DNA of 11,954 nucleotides from contig CAYGTK010000136.1 of assembly GCA_964352775.1 (NCBI GenBank), positions 1 to 11,954 of the forward strand, given 5' to 3'. Made by a program: the position numbers and the translations under genes. This document shows positions 1 through 6,672 of this stretch, one piece after another. The DNA comes from CAYGTK01 sp964352775 (GTDB lineage Bacteria > Bacteroidota > Bacteroidia > Chitinophagales > CAIOSU01). Under the pieces are notes generated by a model. It did not search any database, had not been told where the DNA came from, and saw nothing but the letters and a program-made list of their open reading frames with translations. Positions within the stretch are counted from its first letter, which is position 1. The number at the start of each line of letters is the position of its first letter.

Positions 1-262
1 TCTTACGGCTGATGATGGAGTATCGCAGCCTAATGGTAACTACGGCAACCTGCTTTTTTTGTGGGATGTGATCTTTGGAACCGCTAAAATTACCCGCAAG
101 TATCCCAGCCAATTTGGGGCGTGGAATAGAATGATAGAACCCTGGTATACCCAGTTACTATTTCCATTCATTAAAGCCAAAGACCCTAAAAGCGAGCTAC
201 ACTCTTTAATGAATAAAGGTGATCACGACCCATCAATGGAGTATAAGGAATTTGATAAATAG
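1..262 (+). CDS. Sterol desaturase / fatty acid hydroxylase-family protein, C-terminal part
   Basis: This is the 3' end of a gene that begins before the window. Reading from base 2, the frame is open for 86 codons to TAG at 260-262. The segment NYGNLLFLWDVIFGTAK followed by a conserved aromatic/glycine stretch (YPSQFGAW) matches the C-terminal part of the fatty acid hydroxylase (sterol desaturase) superfamily, where a conserved 'N(Y/F)G..L..WD..FGT' segment follows the last histidine cluster. Family members are di-iron membrane enzymes that hydroxylate or desaturate lipids. The diagnostic histidine boxes lie upstream and are not visible, so activity cannot be judged. The last 30 or so residues are charged and probably cytoplasmic. 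An ATG inside this frame near position 131 would give only a fragment, so I treat the ORF as partial at its 5' end. Confidence 0.75.
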   Translation, partial: LTADDGVSQPNGNYGNLLFLWDVIFGTAKITRKYPSQFGAWNRMIEPWYTQLLFPFIKAKDPKSELHSLMNKGDHDPSMEYKEFDK

Positions 263-308
263 CTAAGGGTGGTAAGTTGAAATTCAAAAACAGCTTATTA
301 CTTAAAGC

Positions 309-415
309 TTACGATTTATCACTTCGAAAAATCATGCTCATCCACATCAACCAGCTCTAGTTCACCTGCCTTGGCTTTTTGGGCTTCTTTTAGTTACGCT
401 ATTATTTTACTGATG
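309..415 (-). repeat. Decayed copy of the H-box protein C-terminal tail module
   Basis: Read on the minus strand, this stretch gives ISKIIA, a stop (394-396), then LKEAQKAKAGELELVDVDEH and DFSK followed by TGA. It aligns with the last 37 or so codons of the TPR/H-box gene at 6560-6672 (…ISKIVTELQ…KAKSGELELVDEDEHDF…). It has one in-frame stop, a small deletion and scattered substitutions, so it is a fossil rather than a working reading frame. The nucleotide match includes CTTGGCTTTTTGGG without change. It overlaps the 3' end of the HxlR gene, whose stop codon (402-404) lies inside the repeat in a different frame. The 138-bp gap between the first gene and the HxlR gene holds nothing else I recognise. 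Confidence 0.8.
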
Positions 416-839
416 GGTCTCCTACCCTTTCCTTATATGCTTCTATTATAATGCCAACTGCTTTCTGTTTGTCTTCTCGCATTATAGCCAGCTCGGGTTC
501 GTTTAGCATAGTCGGGTGCGAGGGGCGAAGTTCGGCATCGCTCCAAACGGCCAGTTCAACTAGTAGTGGGGTAAGGCTTAGTCCTTTTTCAGTTAAGCGA
601 TAGAGCTTGGTCTTTTTGTTTCCAAGCATATCCTCTTTGCTTATAAACCCTTGTTTTAGCAGCATTTTTAGCCGGGCAGCAAGTATGTTCGATGCTATGG
701 CCTCATCACTTTCCGAAAAGTCTTTAAAGGTCTCTTTACCCTCAATAAGCATCTGCTTAATTACCACTAAGGTCCATTTATCGCCCACTATATCTAGCGC
801 CGAGGTTATTGGGCAATCACATCTATAGTTTACACTCAT
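402..839 (-). CDS. HxlR-family winged-helix transcriptional regulator
   Basis: A 145-residue cytoplasmic DNA-binding protein, full length for the family, starting at ATG 837-839. The HxlR (DUF24-type) signature is clear: CPITSALDIVGDKWTLVVI at about residues 9-27, the helix-turn-helix segment SNILAARLKMLLKQGFI at about 50-66, the wing with KLYRLTEKG, and the C-terminal dimerisation helix LTPLLVELAVW. Cys9 is at the conserved N-terminal position that serves as a redox or electrophile sensor in characterised members such as YodB and HypR. Cys7 is an extra nearby cysteine. The gene is divergent from the SRPBCC gene at 1020, and the space between them carries phased inverted repeats, so it probably regulates itself and that neighbour. 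Its last six residues (GDPSVK) and stop come from the decayed tail repeat, meaning the original 3' end appears to have been replaced. Family assignment is firm; ligand and targets are inferred. Confidence 0.93.
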   Translation of the reverse strand: MSVNYRCDCPITSALDIVGDKWTLVVIKQMLIEGKETFKDFSESDEAIASNILAARLKMLLKQGFISKEDMLGNKKTKLYRLTEKGLSLTPLLVELAVWSDAELRPSHPTMLNEPELAIMREDKQKAVGIIIEAYKERVGDPSVK

Positions 840-856
840 TCACTGTAAAGTTAAAA

Positions 857-944
857 AATAGCTTGCGAAATGAAATTAATCTTCAAAATAGCTTTTGTTT
901 TAAAAGTTATTTACTAATATTGCTTGCGAAACAAAAGCAATATT
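857..944. promoter_or_regulatory. Phased inverted-repeat array, probable HxlR operator
   Basis: Three related elements lie at near-equal spacing. The clearest is a perfect 10-bp inverted repeat, AATATTGCTT (916-925) and AAGCAATATT (935-944), with a 9-base spacer. A second, AATAGCTT (887-894) and AAGTTATT (904-911), has one mismatch and the same 9-base spacer. A third left arm, AATAGCTT, lies at 857-864 with only a poor right arm. The shared GCTT cores begin at 861, 891 and 922, so steps are 30 and 31 bp, close to three helical turns. The position between two divergent genes, one of them an HxlR regulator that would bind DNA as a dimer, makes an operator the natural reading. Binding itself is inferred. 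Confidence 0.6.
895..922 (+). promoter_or_regulatory. Possible Bacteroidota-type promoter for the SRPBCC gene
   Basis: TAATATTG at 915-922 is one base from the TAnnTTTG -7 consensus, with TTG at 895-897 and 17 bases between them. The -7 box overlaps the left arm of the 916-944 inverted repeat, so a bound regulator would block it. Predicted from sequence only. Confidence 0.35.
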
Positions 945-1019
945 CACGCAAACTTTCCAACTATGACAATTTCAAGCACCTACAAGCCACTTTATCCAAC
1001 AACATTTGAGGATGTAAAA

Positions 1020-1535
1020 ATGAACGTTCCGAAGGAAGTAAATGTAGAATTCTCGTTCGTGGTAAAAGCACCAAAGCAATATGTGATGGATGCTTGGCAT
1101 TTGCCAAAGGATAAAGGTGGTGCCATAGTGCCTTGCACTGCTGGCGAAACTAATGGCGACAAAGCATGGCCAGGCATTACCGATAGTATGGAGCGCATAA
1201 TTTACGTGGGCGGCATAGCCGTAACCCAAGTAGTAGGCAACCTACAAACCCCTGAAAATGGCGATTGGCACTTTGAGTGGAAGGCCGGCCTACCCTACTT
1301 TAAAATGCCATTTCCATTAAGCATGATAATGAGCTCCGTTCACGGTACTGCAACACTTGCTGACGGACCAGGCCCTAACGAAACAACAGTTACCGTAAAA
1401 AATTACCAGCAGCCGGGCTTAGCGCTTTGGTTTACAAAGTTTGCCGCTAAAAATGCTACACCCACCATACCCGCTGCCGCCCCAGAGCGCTTTGCCAAAA
1501 AGCAGTTTTTAGGTCCACAGCATATCAATTTTTAA
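1020..1535 (+). CDS. SRPBCC-fold (START/polyketide-cyclase-like) protein
   Basis: A 171-residue protein with no signal peptide, beginning MNVPKEVNVEFSFVVKAP. The opening β-strand followed by APKQYVMDAWHLP, then the strand-rich middle (ERIIYVGGIAVTQVVGN, DWHFEWKAG) and a late strand TTVTVKNYQQPG, fit the SRPBCC helix-grip fold, which makes a hydrophobic ligand pocket. No catalytic residues are diagnostic in this fold, so the substrate is unknown. I chose ATG 1020 because an A-rich stretch and a GAGG lie just upstream and because the fold starts directly after it. ATG 963 in the same frame would add 19 residues. It is divergent from the HxlR gene and likely under its control. A role in handling a toxic or aromatic ligand sensed by that regulator is possible but is inference. 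Confidence 0.75.
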   Translation: MNVPKEVNVEFSFVVKAPKQYVMDAWHLPKDKGGAIVPCTAGETNGDKAWPGITDSMERIIYVGGIAVTQVVGNLQTPENGDWHFEWKAGLPYFKMPFPLSMIMSSVHGTATLADGPGPNETTVTVKNYQQPGLALWFTKFAAKNATPTIPAAAPERFAKKQFLGPQHINF

Positions 1536-1566
1536 CATTTTAAATACTACTACTAGGTAGAATAAA

Positions 1567-1693
1567 ATGAACAACTTGAATAACCTATTTTTTAAGTAAA
1601 AAGGAAAAGACCGCTCAATTTATTACAGCTGTAAATGCAAGAGATGTAGCTGCTGTAGAAGTACTAATTAGCTTTAAGAATAGTTGCACTTAG
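1567..1693 (+). pseudogene. Gene debris: N-terminal remnant of an ankyrin- or NTF2-like protein
   Basis: ATG 1567 opens MNNLNNLFFK and hits TAA. In the next frame, KKEKTAQFITAVNARDVAAV continues into EVLISFKNSC before TAG at 1691-1693. The helical FITAVNARDVAAVEVLI stretch resembles the first helix pair of ankyrin-repeat proteins, or the opening helix of SnoaL/NTF2-like proteins. A single frameshift near the T-run/AAGTAAAAA tract would join the two parts. It is too short to call a family. The remainder of the 304-bp gap (1536-1839) holds a possible tail-repeat trace at 1757-1768 and the promoter region of the next gene, and nothing else I recognise. Confidence 0.4.
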
Positions 1694-1811
1694 GCATCTG
1701 TGGAGAAGTTCTAGATATCAATTTTAAGTGGAAATATATCAATATTGAGTATTAATATCGTGCTCATCTTCCTCTTTCGGTTCTGCCTATTACTCTCCTT
1801 CTGTTTTTATG

Positions 1812-1819
1812 TAATTTTG
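1812..1819 (+). promoter_or_regulatory. -7 promoter element of the TPR gene
   Basis: TAATTTTG is an exact match to the Bacteroidota TAnnTTTG -7 consensus, ending 20 bases before ATG 1840. No good TTTG/TTG is seen 19-21 bases upstream. It is framed by the inverted arms GGTTCTGC (1779-1786) and GCAGAACC (1831-1838). Confidence 0.5.
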
Positions 1820-1839
1820 CCACATACAAAGCAGAACCC

Positions 1840-3291
1840 ATGCGTATTATCACTCTTTTACTTTTACTTTTTCTAGTTCATGAAGTATATGGACAAAGCG
1901 TTGGTATGTACTTTGAGCAGGAGTATACCACTATCTCTGAAACTATGGTTAAAGCCGAGCTACTTACCCTAGAGCGTAAGCTAAAAAAGAAACCAGATAA
2001 TTACGAATATCTACATCGTAAGGCTACCCTGCACTGGATACTAGAGGAGTATGAAATAGCAAGAAAGATGATAAATGACCTTTATCAGCAGTATCCTGAT
2101 AATGTAGCTATAGCAAATGATGTAGCCTGCCTATACTTGAAAGAACAGAAATTTGATGAGGCTATAGATATATACACCGAGCTATTAAAGCGTAACGAAA
2201 AACCGTACCTACCTCTACTACTTAACAACAGAGGCCTTAGTCTATTAGGTCGCTACGAGTTAACACAAAATGAAGCTGACCACGGCAACAGCATGGCCGA
2301 TTATAAAGCCCTGCTTAAAGTGGAGAAATTCAAGCATTGGGCATACAATGGCATTAGCATGGCCTATTCATCAAAGTTTGATTACGCAACAGCATTAACC
2401 TATGTTAAAAAAGCCATAGCTATAAAGCCCGAAGCTTTTATGTACAATAATGCGGGCATGTACAGCATGAACCTAGACCAACTGAACGAAGCATTAAACT
2501 ATTACACTAAGGCACTGGATATGAATCCCCGCTTAGCAGATGCAATGGTTGGAAAAGGCTATGTTTTAACCCAACTAGGCCAGTACACCGAAGCTATGGC
2601 CATGTACAAAAAAGCCACCGACATAAATCCCCGAGTAGATAACGTGAATTTATTCAGGGGAATGACCTACTACATGATGGAAGATTATGAGGCTGCACTG
2701 GATGACCTAAAAAAGCAGCCACAAAATAAGAACCCAGAATTGATGGCAGCCATATATTTTGTAAGAGCTGAAATAGAACATAAGCTTGGTATACTCGATT
2801 CAGCTAAAGTAGACTACGAAAGATCACTTGACCTAAATACTAATGATACAGACACATGGGCCAGCTACGGTTATCTATTATGGGATATACAGCAGGTAGA
2901 TCAGGCTGCTGAAGCCTTCACCAAAGCATTAAGCCTGAACAACAAAAACTTTGAAGCACTTTTATACTTTGCCTTATTAGAAGGTGAGCGCGAAAACTAT
3001 CTAAAGGCCATACACTGGATGGCTGGGGCCATAGAACTAGAGCCCGAAATGGCAGACCTCTATTTTTACCGTGGCCTTTGGTTTATGGAGAAAGACGAAC
3101 AACTTCCCAATGCTGTTACTGACTTTGAAAAGGCGATCCAATTAGAAGTAAACAACAGCCTATCTTGGTATAACTTGGCTTTAGTTCACTATCGTTTAGA
3201 TGATATAGAACAGGCCTGTACTTGTATGGAAAAAGCAATGCAACTAGGCGATACCGATGCGAAAGAGGTGTGGGAGTCCGAATGCAAATAA
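1840..3291 (+). CDS. Exported tetratricopeptide-repeat protein
   Basis: A 483-residue protein with a signal peptide at residues 1-19 (MRIITLLLLLFLVHEVYG, then QS), so it is exported to the periplasm or outer surface. Nearly all the rest is TPR helical hairpins. The clearest are NAGMYSMNLDQLNEALNYYT, KALDMNPRLADAMVGKGYVL, and AAEAFTKALSLNNKNFEALL, with further units from about residue 45 to 470. The final segment, in which the paired cysteines of 'ACTCMEKAMQLGD' precede a short acidic end, is typical of exported Bacteroidota TPR proteins. TPR arrays are protein-binding scaffolds; no catalytic domain is present and the partner is unknown. It has its own promoter and a weak terminator, and the neighbouring ELWxxDGT gene is 259 bp downstream, so it is probably transcribed alone. 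Confidence 0.88.
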   Translation: MRIITLLLLLFLVHEVYGQSVGMYFEQEYTTISETMVKAELLTLERKLKKKPDNYEYLHRKATLHWILEEYEIARKMINDLYQQYPDNVAIANDVACLYLKEQKFDEAIDIYTELLKRNEKPYLPLLLNNRGLSLLGRYELTQNEADHGNSMADYKALLKVEKFKHWAYNGISMAYSSKFDYATALTYVKKAIAIKPEAFMYNNAGMYSMNLDQLNEALNYYTKALDMNPRLADAMVGKGYVLTQLGQYTEAMAMYKKATDINPRVDNVNLFRGMTYYMMEDYEAALDDLKKQPQNKNPELMAAIYFVRAEIEHKLGILDSAKVDYERSLDLNTNDTDTWASYGYLLWDIQQVDQAAEAFTKALSLNNKNFEALLYFALLEGERENYLKAIHWMAGAIELEPEMADLYFYRGLWFMEKDEQLPNAVTDFEKAIQLEVNNSLSWYNLALVHYRLDDIEQACTCMEKAMQLGDTDAKEVWESECK

Positions 3292-3308
3292 TACACGCTC
3301 CCTTTTTT
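3272..3308 (+). terminator. Weak Rho-independent terminator behind the TPR gene
   Basis: GGGAG at 3272-3276 can pair with CTCCC at 3298-3302 across a loop of about 21 bases, and T6 (3303-3308) follows directly. The left arm lies inside the final codons and the stop is in the loop. The stem is short, so efficiency is uncertain. Confidence 0.4.
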
Positions 3309-3335
3309 CAAGTATAAAAGTTAGATGGTAATATA

Positions 3336-3401
3336 CTAAGCTTCCTCCCCCAACTCTAGCTCAACAGCTGTAAGCTTTCCAGCTTTTCTCTTGTGGATGG
3401 G
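3336..3401 (-). repeat. Very degenerate possible copy of the tail module
   Basis: The minus-strand reading IHKRKAGKLTAVELELGEEA runs into TAG and follows another TAG. It resembles the tail module (KAK.GELELVDEDE). The bases CCAACTCTAGCTCAAC (3349-3364) differ from the decayed copy at 309-415 (CCAGCTCTAGTTCACC) at only three of 16 positions. The EHD signature is missing. It could also be the end of an unrelated lost gene. The rest of the 3292-3550 gap shows no gene. Confidence 0.3.
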
Positions 3402-3550
3402 CTACTACTTCCCTATTTTAACAAAATATGTAGTTATTAGCGCCCCATAGCTAGTAACTACACATATTGGACTAGCGATAACTGAGCCCAATCAACTCTC
3501 CTAAAATCATATCTTTACTCTTACTATAACATGCCTTAAATATCCCTACC

Positions 3551-5155
3551 ATGAAAGTTCTTATCACATTACTGGTATCTATCAGCCTATTGCTGAGCGC
3601 ACAAGCCCAAGTGCCTGAATTGGTTAAGGATATTAACCCAACTGGAGGTTCAACGCCTAGAAACTTTGTTGACTTTAACGGGGTAGTATATTTTACTGCT
3701 AATGACGGTACTAATGGCGAGGAACTTTGGAAGACGGATGGAACTGAAGCTGGAACCGAACTAGTAAAAGACATTAACTCACCTTCAGCATCTTCCCTAC
3801 CCTTTCTACTAACCGTATCTAATGGAGCACTTTTTTTTATAGCAACGGACGTAGTGAATGGCACTGAATTATGGACATCGGATGGTACCACAGCGGGTAC
3901 ACGATTACTTAAAGATATTTTCCCCGGAAGTGATGGCAGTAATATTAACGAGCTATTTGAGTTTGATGGGAAATTATATTTTTCAACGGAAAAAGTTGCT
4001 GGATTATCACAGCTGTGGGTATCAGACGGTACTACTGCAGGAACTGTTGAATTAAAAGAAATAAATCCAGCTGGTGCTGCTACTCCTGGAAGTTTTGTGG
4101 TCTTTAACAACCAATTGTATTTCAGTGCCTATGATGGTGTCACCCGCGAATTGTGGACCAGCGATGGTACCACCATAGGTACCCAACCTGTCACCTCTAT
4201 CGGTAGCTTAGGTTTAGGTAGTGCCAGTGTTCTTAATTTATTTGTTCACAATGGTATTCTCTATTTCCGTGCTCTTGAAAGCACATCAGGAGCAGAGTTA
4301 TGGAGCAGCGATGGTTCTACTGCGGGAACAGCCTTGTTAAAAGACATCGACCCAGGCAGTAGCAGATCAAATCCAAGAAATTTTATAGCCTTTGGTAACA
4401 ACATTTACTTTACTGCATCCAATATTGACACGGGCTTTGAGCTATGGACAAGTGATGGTACAACTGCAGGTACACAGCTACTTAAAGACATTAATGTTGG
4501 CTCAAGTGATTCAAATATAAGTCAGTTTTTTGTGTGGAACAGCAAACTCTATTTTAGAGCCGATGATGGTATAAATGGAGAAGAACTTTGGCTAACTGAT
4601 GGTAGTTCTGCCGGAACTGAAATGTTTTTGGACTTAAATCCTACAGGAAATTCAAGTCCAACCAACCTAATGATATATAATGACCATCTATATTTTAGTG
4701 GGGCTGCTACCACAGGCGATAGACAACTATTTAGAACAGACGGTACAAGTGGCAATGCTGAATTGCTGCAACCAATAATAGCTCCCAACCCTAGCCCATT
4801 TCTTAGAGGTATTGTGTCAACTAACTTAGATGCCATTATTATGGCTTGCGATTACACCACCCTAGAGGATGAGTTGTACATATTTAAAGATACAGCGGTA
4901 GTAGGCATTAATGAGCGCAACGAAATAGAACTATCCATATACCCCAACCCTAGCAATGGAACCTTTACCCTACAAATGGCAACCGCAACTACAGGCACGG
5001 TTAGCATCAGCAATGTGCTAGGTCAGCTAATAGCTGAAGAGCAGTTTACCAATACTGCCATAGTACCCGTATCTACAACCTTACAGCGCGGTGTTTATTT
5101 GGTTACCACCACTACTGAATTGGGTAGTGTAGTTAAGCAGTTGGTGGTAGAGTAA
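3551..5155 (+). CDS. Secreted ELWxxDGT-repeat protein with T9SS sorting domain
   Basis: A 534-residue secreted protein. Residues 1-19 are a signal peptide (MKVLITLLVSISLLLSAQA). From about residue 20 to 420 there are eight units of roughly 47 residues, each with a strand pattern (…LYFSA…) ending in ELWxxDGTxAGT. Observed forms include ELWKTDGTEAGT, ELWTSDGTTAGT, QLWVSDGTTAGT and the degenerate last unit QLFRTDGTSGNA. This number and length suit a β-propeller. Residues 460-534 (YPNPSNGTFTLQ … RGVYLVTT … VVKQLVVE) are a type A Por secretion-system C-terminal domain, which directs proteins across the outer membrane by type IX secretion and is then removed. Function of the propeller is not known; adhesion or binding is only a guess. 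The stop is 5 bp from the stop of the convergent gene. Confidence 0.93.
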   Translation: MKVLITLLVSISLLLSAQAQVPELVKDINPTGGSTPRNFVDFNGVVYFTANDGTNGEELWKTDGTEAGTELVKDINSPSASSLPFLLTVSNGALFFIATDVVNGTELWTSDGTTAGTRLLKDIFPGSDGSNINELFEFDGKLYFSTEKVAGLSQLWVSDGTTAGTVELKEINPAGAATPGSFVVFNNQLYFSAYDGVTRELWTSDGTTIGTQPVTSIGSLGLGSASVLNLFVHNGILYFRALESTSGAELWSSDGSTAGTALLKDIDPGSSRSNPRNFIAFGNNIYFTASNIDTGFELWTSDGTTAGTQLLKDINVGSSDSNISQFFVWNSKLYFRADDGINGEELWLTDGSSAGTEMFLDLNPTGNSSPTNLMIYNDHLYFSGAATTGDRQLFRTDGTSGNAELLQPIIAPNPSPFLRGIVSTNLDAIIMACDYTTLEDELYIFKDTAVVGINERNEIELSIYPNPSNGTFTLQMATATTGTVSISNVLGQLIAEEQFTNTAIVPVSTTLQRGVYLVTTTTELGSVVKQLVVE

Positions 5156-5160
5156 GTTTA

Positions 5161-5817
5161 TTACTTGAACCTAGCTGCGTTGTTTAATACTTTGTCAAAT
5201 ACTATCGAGGTTTCAATTCGTTGGATGAGCGACCTTACTTGGCTTAATGGATGTTGAGGAAAATCGGGGTCGTATCGCTCCAATTCCGACTTATTCATTA
5301 ACGCTCCGCCATTAAAGTCTGGTTCGTATGGATCTACCCTCCAATTTTTGATGCTCTTCCCGTCATCATCAAGCTCTACTGTAGCTATCAGTTTATTCCC
5401 CACCACCACATCTCGCAAACCAGTCACTCCATGCTCATCAGCCTGAAGTTTTATCACATAGCTGCAATGCTTAAAGGGAATAGTTAATGAGGCTAGGTAG
5501 TTTACCCCAGATGGCTCTTGTGCAAACTTGAAGATGGTTTTAACAACATCAAATCCCTGCACATTTATCAAGTCAACCTGAATAAGGCCAGCATTTAAGG
5601 GCGCTATTAGTTCACGGTAGTAATTACGAAGTGTACCAATACGGTCGAGTGGTGGAAGATCGGGCGAAACACCAAAATAATTCAAGCTCAGCATCATGGG
5701 TGCATCATTGCTATACCATGCTTTAATACTTGGTTCGTCTTTATCTAGCGCCCAACCTAGGTCATCTATCGTTAGGCTATTAATGGTAGCCTTATTCTTC
5801 TTGAAAAAATTAAACAC
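5161..5817 (-). CDS. Hypothetical protein, soluble, family not recognised
   Basis: A 218-residue protein beginning at GTG 5815-5817 (MFNFFKKNK). An in-frame TAA lies four codons upstream, so this is the only reasonable start. There is no signal peptide or membrane segment. Alternating strands and helices in the middle (FDVVKTIFKFAQ…VNYLASLTIPF…YVIKLQADEHG) suggest an α/β fold of the kind that binds ligands or partners. The C-terminal part contains YDPDFPQHPLSQVRSLIQRI, a distinctive segment that looks conserved rather than random. I cannot assign a function. It converges on the ELWxxDGT gene with a 5-bp gap and lies about 200 bp behind the DinB-family gene, so it may or may not be co-transcribed with it. 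Codon use is like its neighbours. Confidence 0.7.
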   Translation of the reverse strand: MFNFFKKNKATINSLTIDDLGWALDKDEPSIKAWYSNDAPMMLSLNYFGVSPDLPPLDRIGTLRNYYRELIAPLNAGLIQVDLINVQGFDVVKTIFKFAQEPSGVNYLASLTIPFKHCSYVIKLQADEHGVTGLRDVVVGNKLIATVELDDDGKSIKNWRVDPYEPDFNGGALMNKSELERYDPDFPQHPLSQVRSLIQRIETSIVFDKVLNNAARFK

Positions 5818-5909
5818 TGTTCGTTTTTAAAATGTAATTCACAAATATGACACAATAAACCATCAATGCTAAATAGGTAGGTTCTGCTTCGGAAGATCGT
5901 GCTCACCTG

Positions 5910-5923
5910 CTCCACTGGTGGAG
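5910..5923. repeat. Short inverted repeat upstream of the hypothetical gene
   Basis: CTCCAC (5910-5915) and GTGGAG (5918-5923) form a 6-bp inverted repeat with a 2-base centre, 93 bp upstream of GTG 5817 and behind the DinB-family gene. No T-run follows on either strand, so an operator is more likely than a terminator. It could also be chance. Confidence 0.25.
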
Positions 5924-6018
5924 TTATAAGTTTTATTTGAAATGCAGTATGGAGATAACTTAGCAGTTTCAAAAAAATAGAGCCCAACATCACTCAAGCC
6001 AGCGCCTAGGGTTGAATG

Positions 6019-6498
6019 TTAATTGACTGGTTGATCAGCTTGTTTGGCATAAGCTTCTACTTGCCTGCGGTGGCGCAACACATGTACTATAGCATGTTCC
6101 AAAAGCTGCTCAATATCATAACTCACTTGCCACGAGGTTTCAAAACTATAGCTGGCAAGCTGTTCGTCAGATCGATGCCACATGCCATTAAGAGCTTCTT
6201 CTGTGAACTTCAACATTTGCTCAATACCTTCTGCGGCTTGTAGTGGTGTGGTGATCTGTTTGGGATACGTTACTACCCCTCTATTATTGGTGGTGTTTAT
6301 ATAGCTGGCATAGCCAAATCCTGAACGCACCACGTGTTGCGCAATTGTTTGGATGGATAGACAATCAGGATCGCTATGTTCACCTTCCTTTATGGCTTCA
6401 AACACCGCTTGGGGGATTTTAGTCAATACTGTCTTAAAGTCTTTAGCGGCACGGTGATATTCACCTAGTAGAGCGATCAACATCGGGTTTTGTTCCAT
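6019..6498 (-). CDS. DinB-family (DinB/YfiT-like) four-helix-bundle protein
   Basis: A 159-residue cytoplasmic protein starting at ATG 6496-6498. It is the usual length for the DinB superfamily. The metal-binding histidine pattern is visible: His55 in SIQTIAQHVVRSG on the second helix, and His139 and His143 in HVLRHRRQVEAY on the last long helix, matching the H…HxxxHRxQ arrangement that holds a divalent metal in this fold. Some members are thiol-dependent S-transferases (bacillithiol or mycothiol); the substrate here is unknown. The gene starts 61 bp behind the H-box protein gene on the same strand, so read-through is possible. Despite the name, the family is unrelated to DNA polymerase IV. 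Confidence 0.85.
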   Translation of the reverse strand: MEQNPMLIALLGEYHRAAKDFKTVLTKIPQAVFEAIKEGEHSDPDCLSIQTIAQHVVRSGFGYASYINTTNNRGVVTYPKQITTPLQAAEGIEQMLKFTEEALNGMWHRSDEQLASYSFETSWQVSYDIEQLLEHAIVHVLRHRRQVEAYAKQADQPVN

Positions 6499-6559
6499 AG
6501 TTAAAAGTTAGCCAATTATTTAAATGGAAAAGGCAAAATGAAGTAGGCTTAATACAAGA

Positions 6560-6672
6560 TTACGACTTCCCACTAAAATCGTGCTCATCCTCATCAACCA
6601 ACTCCAACTCGCCCGACTTGGCTTTTTGGGTTTTGTCTTGCAGTTCGGTTACTATTTTGCTGATGCGCTTGC
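6560..6672 (-). repeat. Tail module, copy in the H-box gene
   Basis: This is the 3' coding end of the TPR/H-box gene. Bases 6571-6672 are identical over 102 bp to 7970-8071, same orientation. Similarity continues with mismatches for the last few codons and stop (6560-6570 against 7959-7969) and weakly beyond. Confidence 0.95.

Noticed and set aside
809..1009. Plus-strand 66-codon frame in the HxlR-SRPBCC gap
   Set aside because: It runs through the operator array and promoter, has biased low-complexity composition and overlaps both flanking genes in other frames.
3472..4110. Long minus-strand reading frame of 212 codons opposite the ELWxxDGT gene
   Set aside because: It is the antisense shadow of the repeat-rich gene; its Ser/Val/Pro repeats mirror the ELWxxDGT units and it has no domain of its own.
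3551..5155. Regular repeats that could be mistaken for a tandem DNA repeat or CRISPR-like array
   Set aside because: The period of about 141 bp is a protein repeat (ELWxxDGT) with ordinary codon variation, and the units are directly adjacent in a coding frame without unique spacers.
5772..5993. Minus-strand frame of 73 codons upstream of the hypothetical gene
   Set aside because: It overlaps the start of the hypothetical gene in another frame, lacks a good start context and has no recognisable features.
6019..6498. DinB-family gene as a DNA-repair polymerase
   Set aside because: The name refers to the DinB/YfiT metal-binding helical fold; the protein is only 159 residues and has no polymerase motifs.
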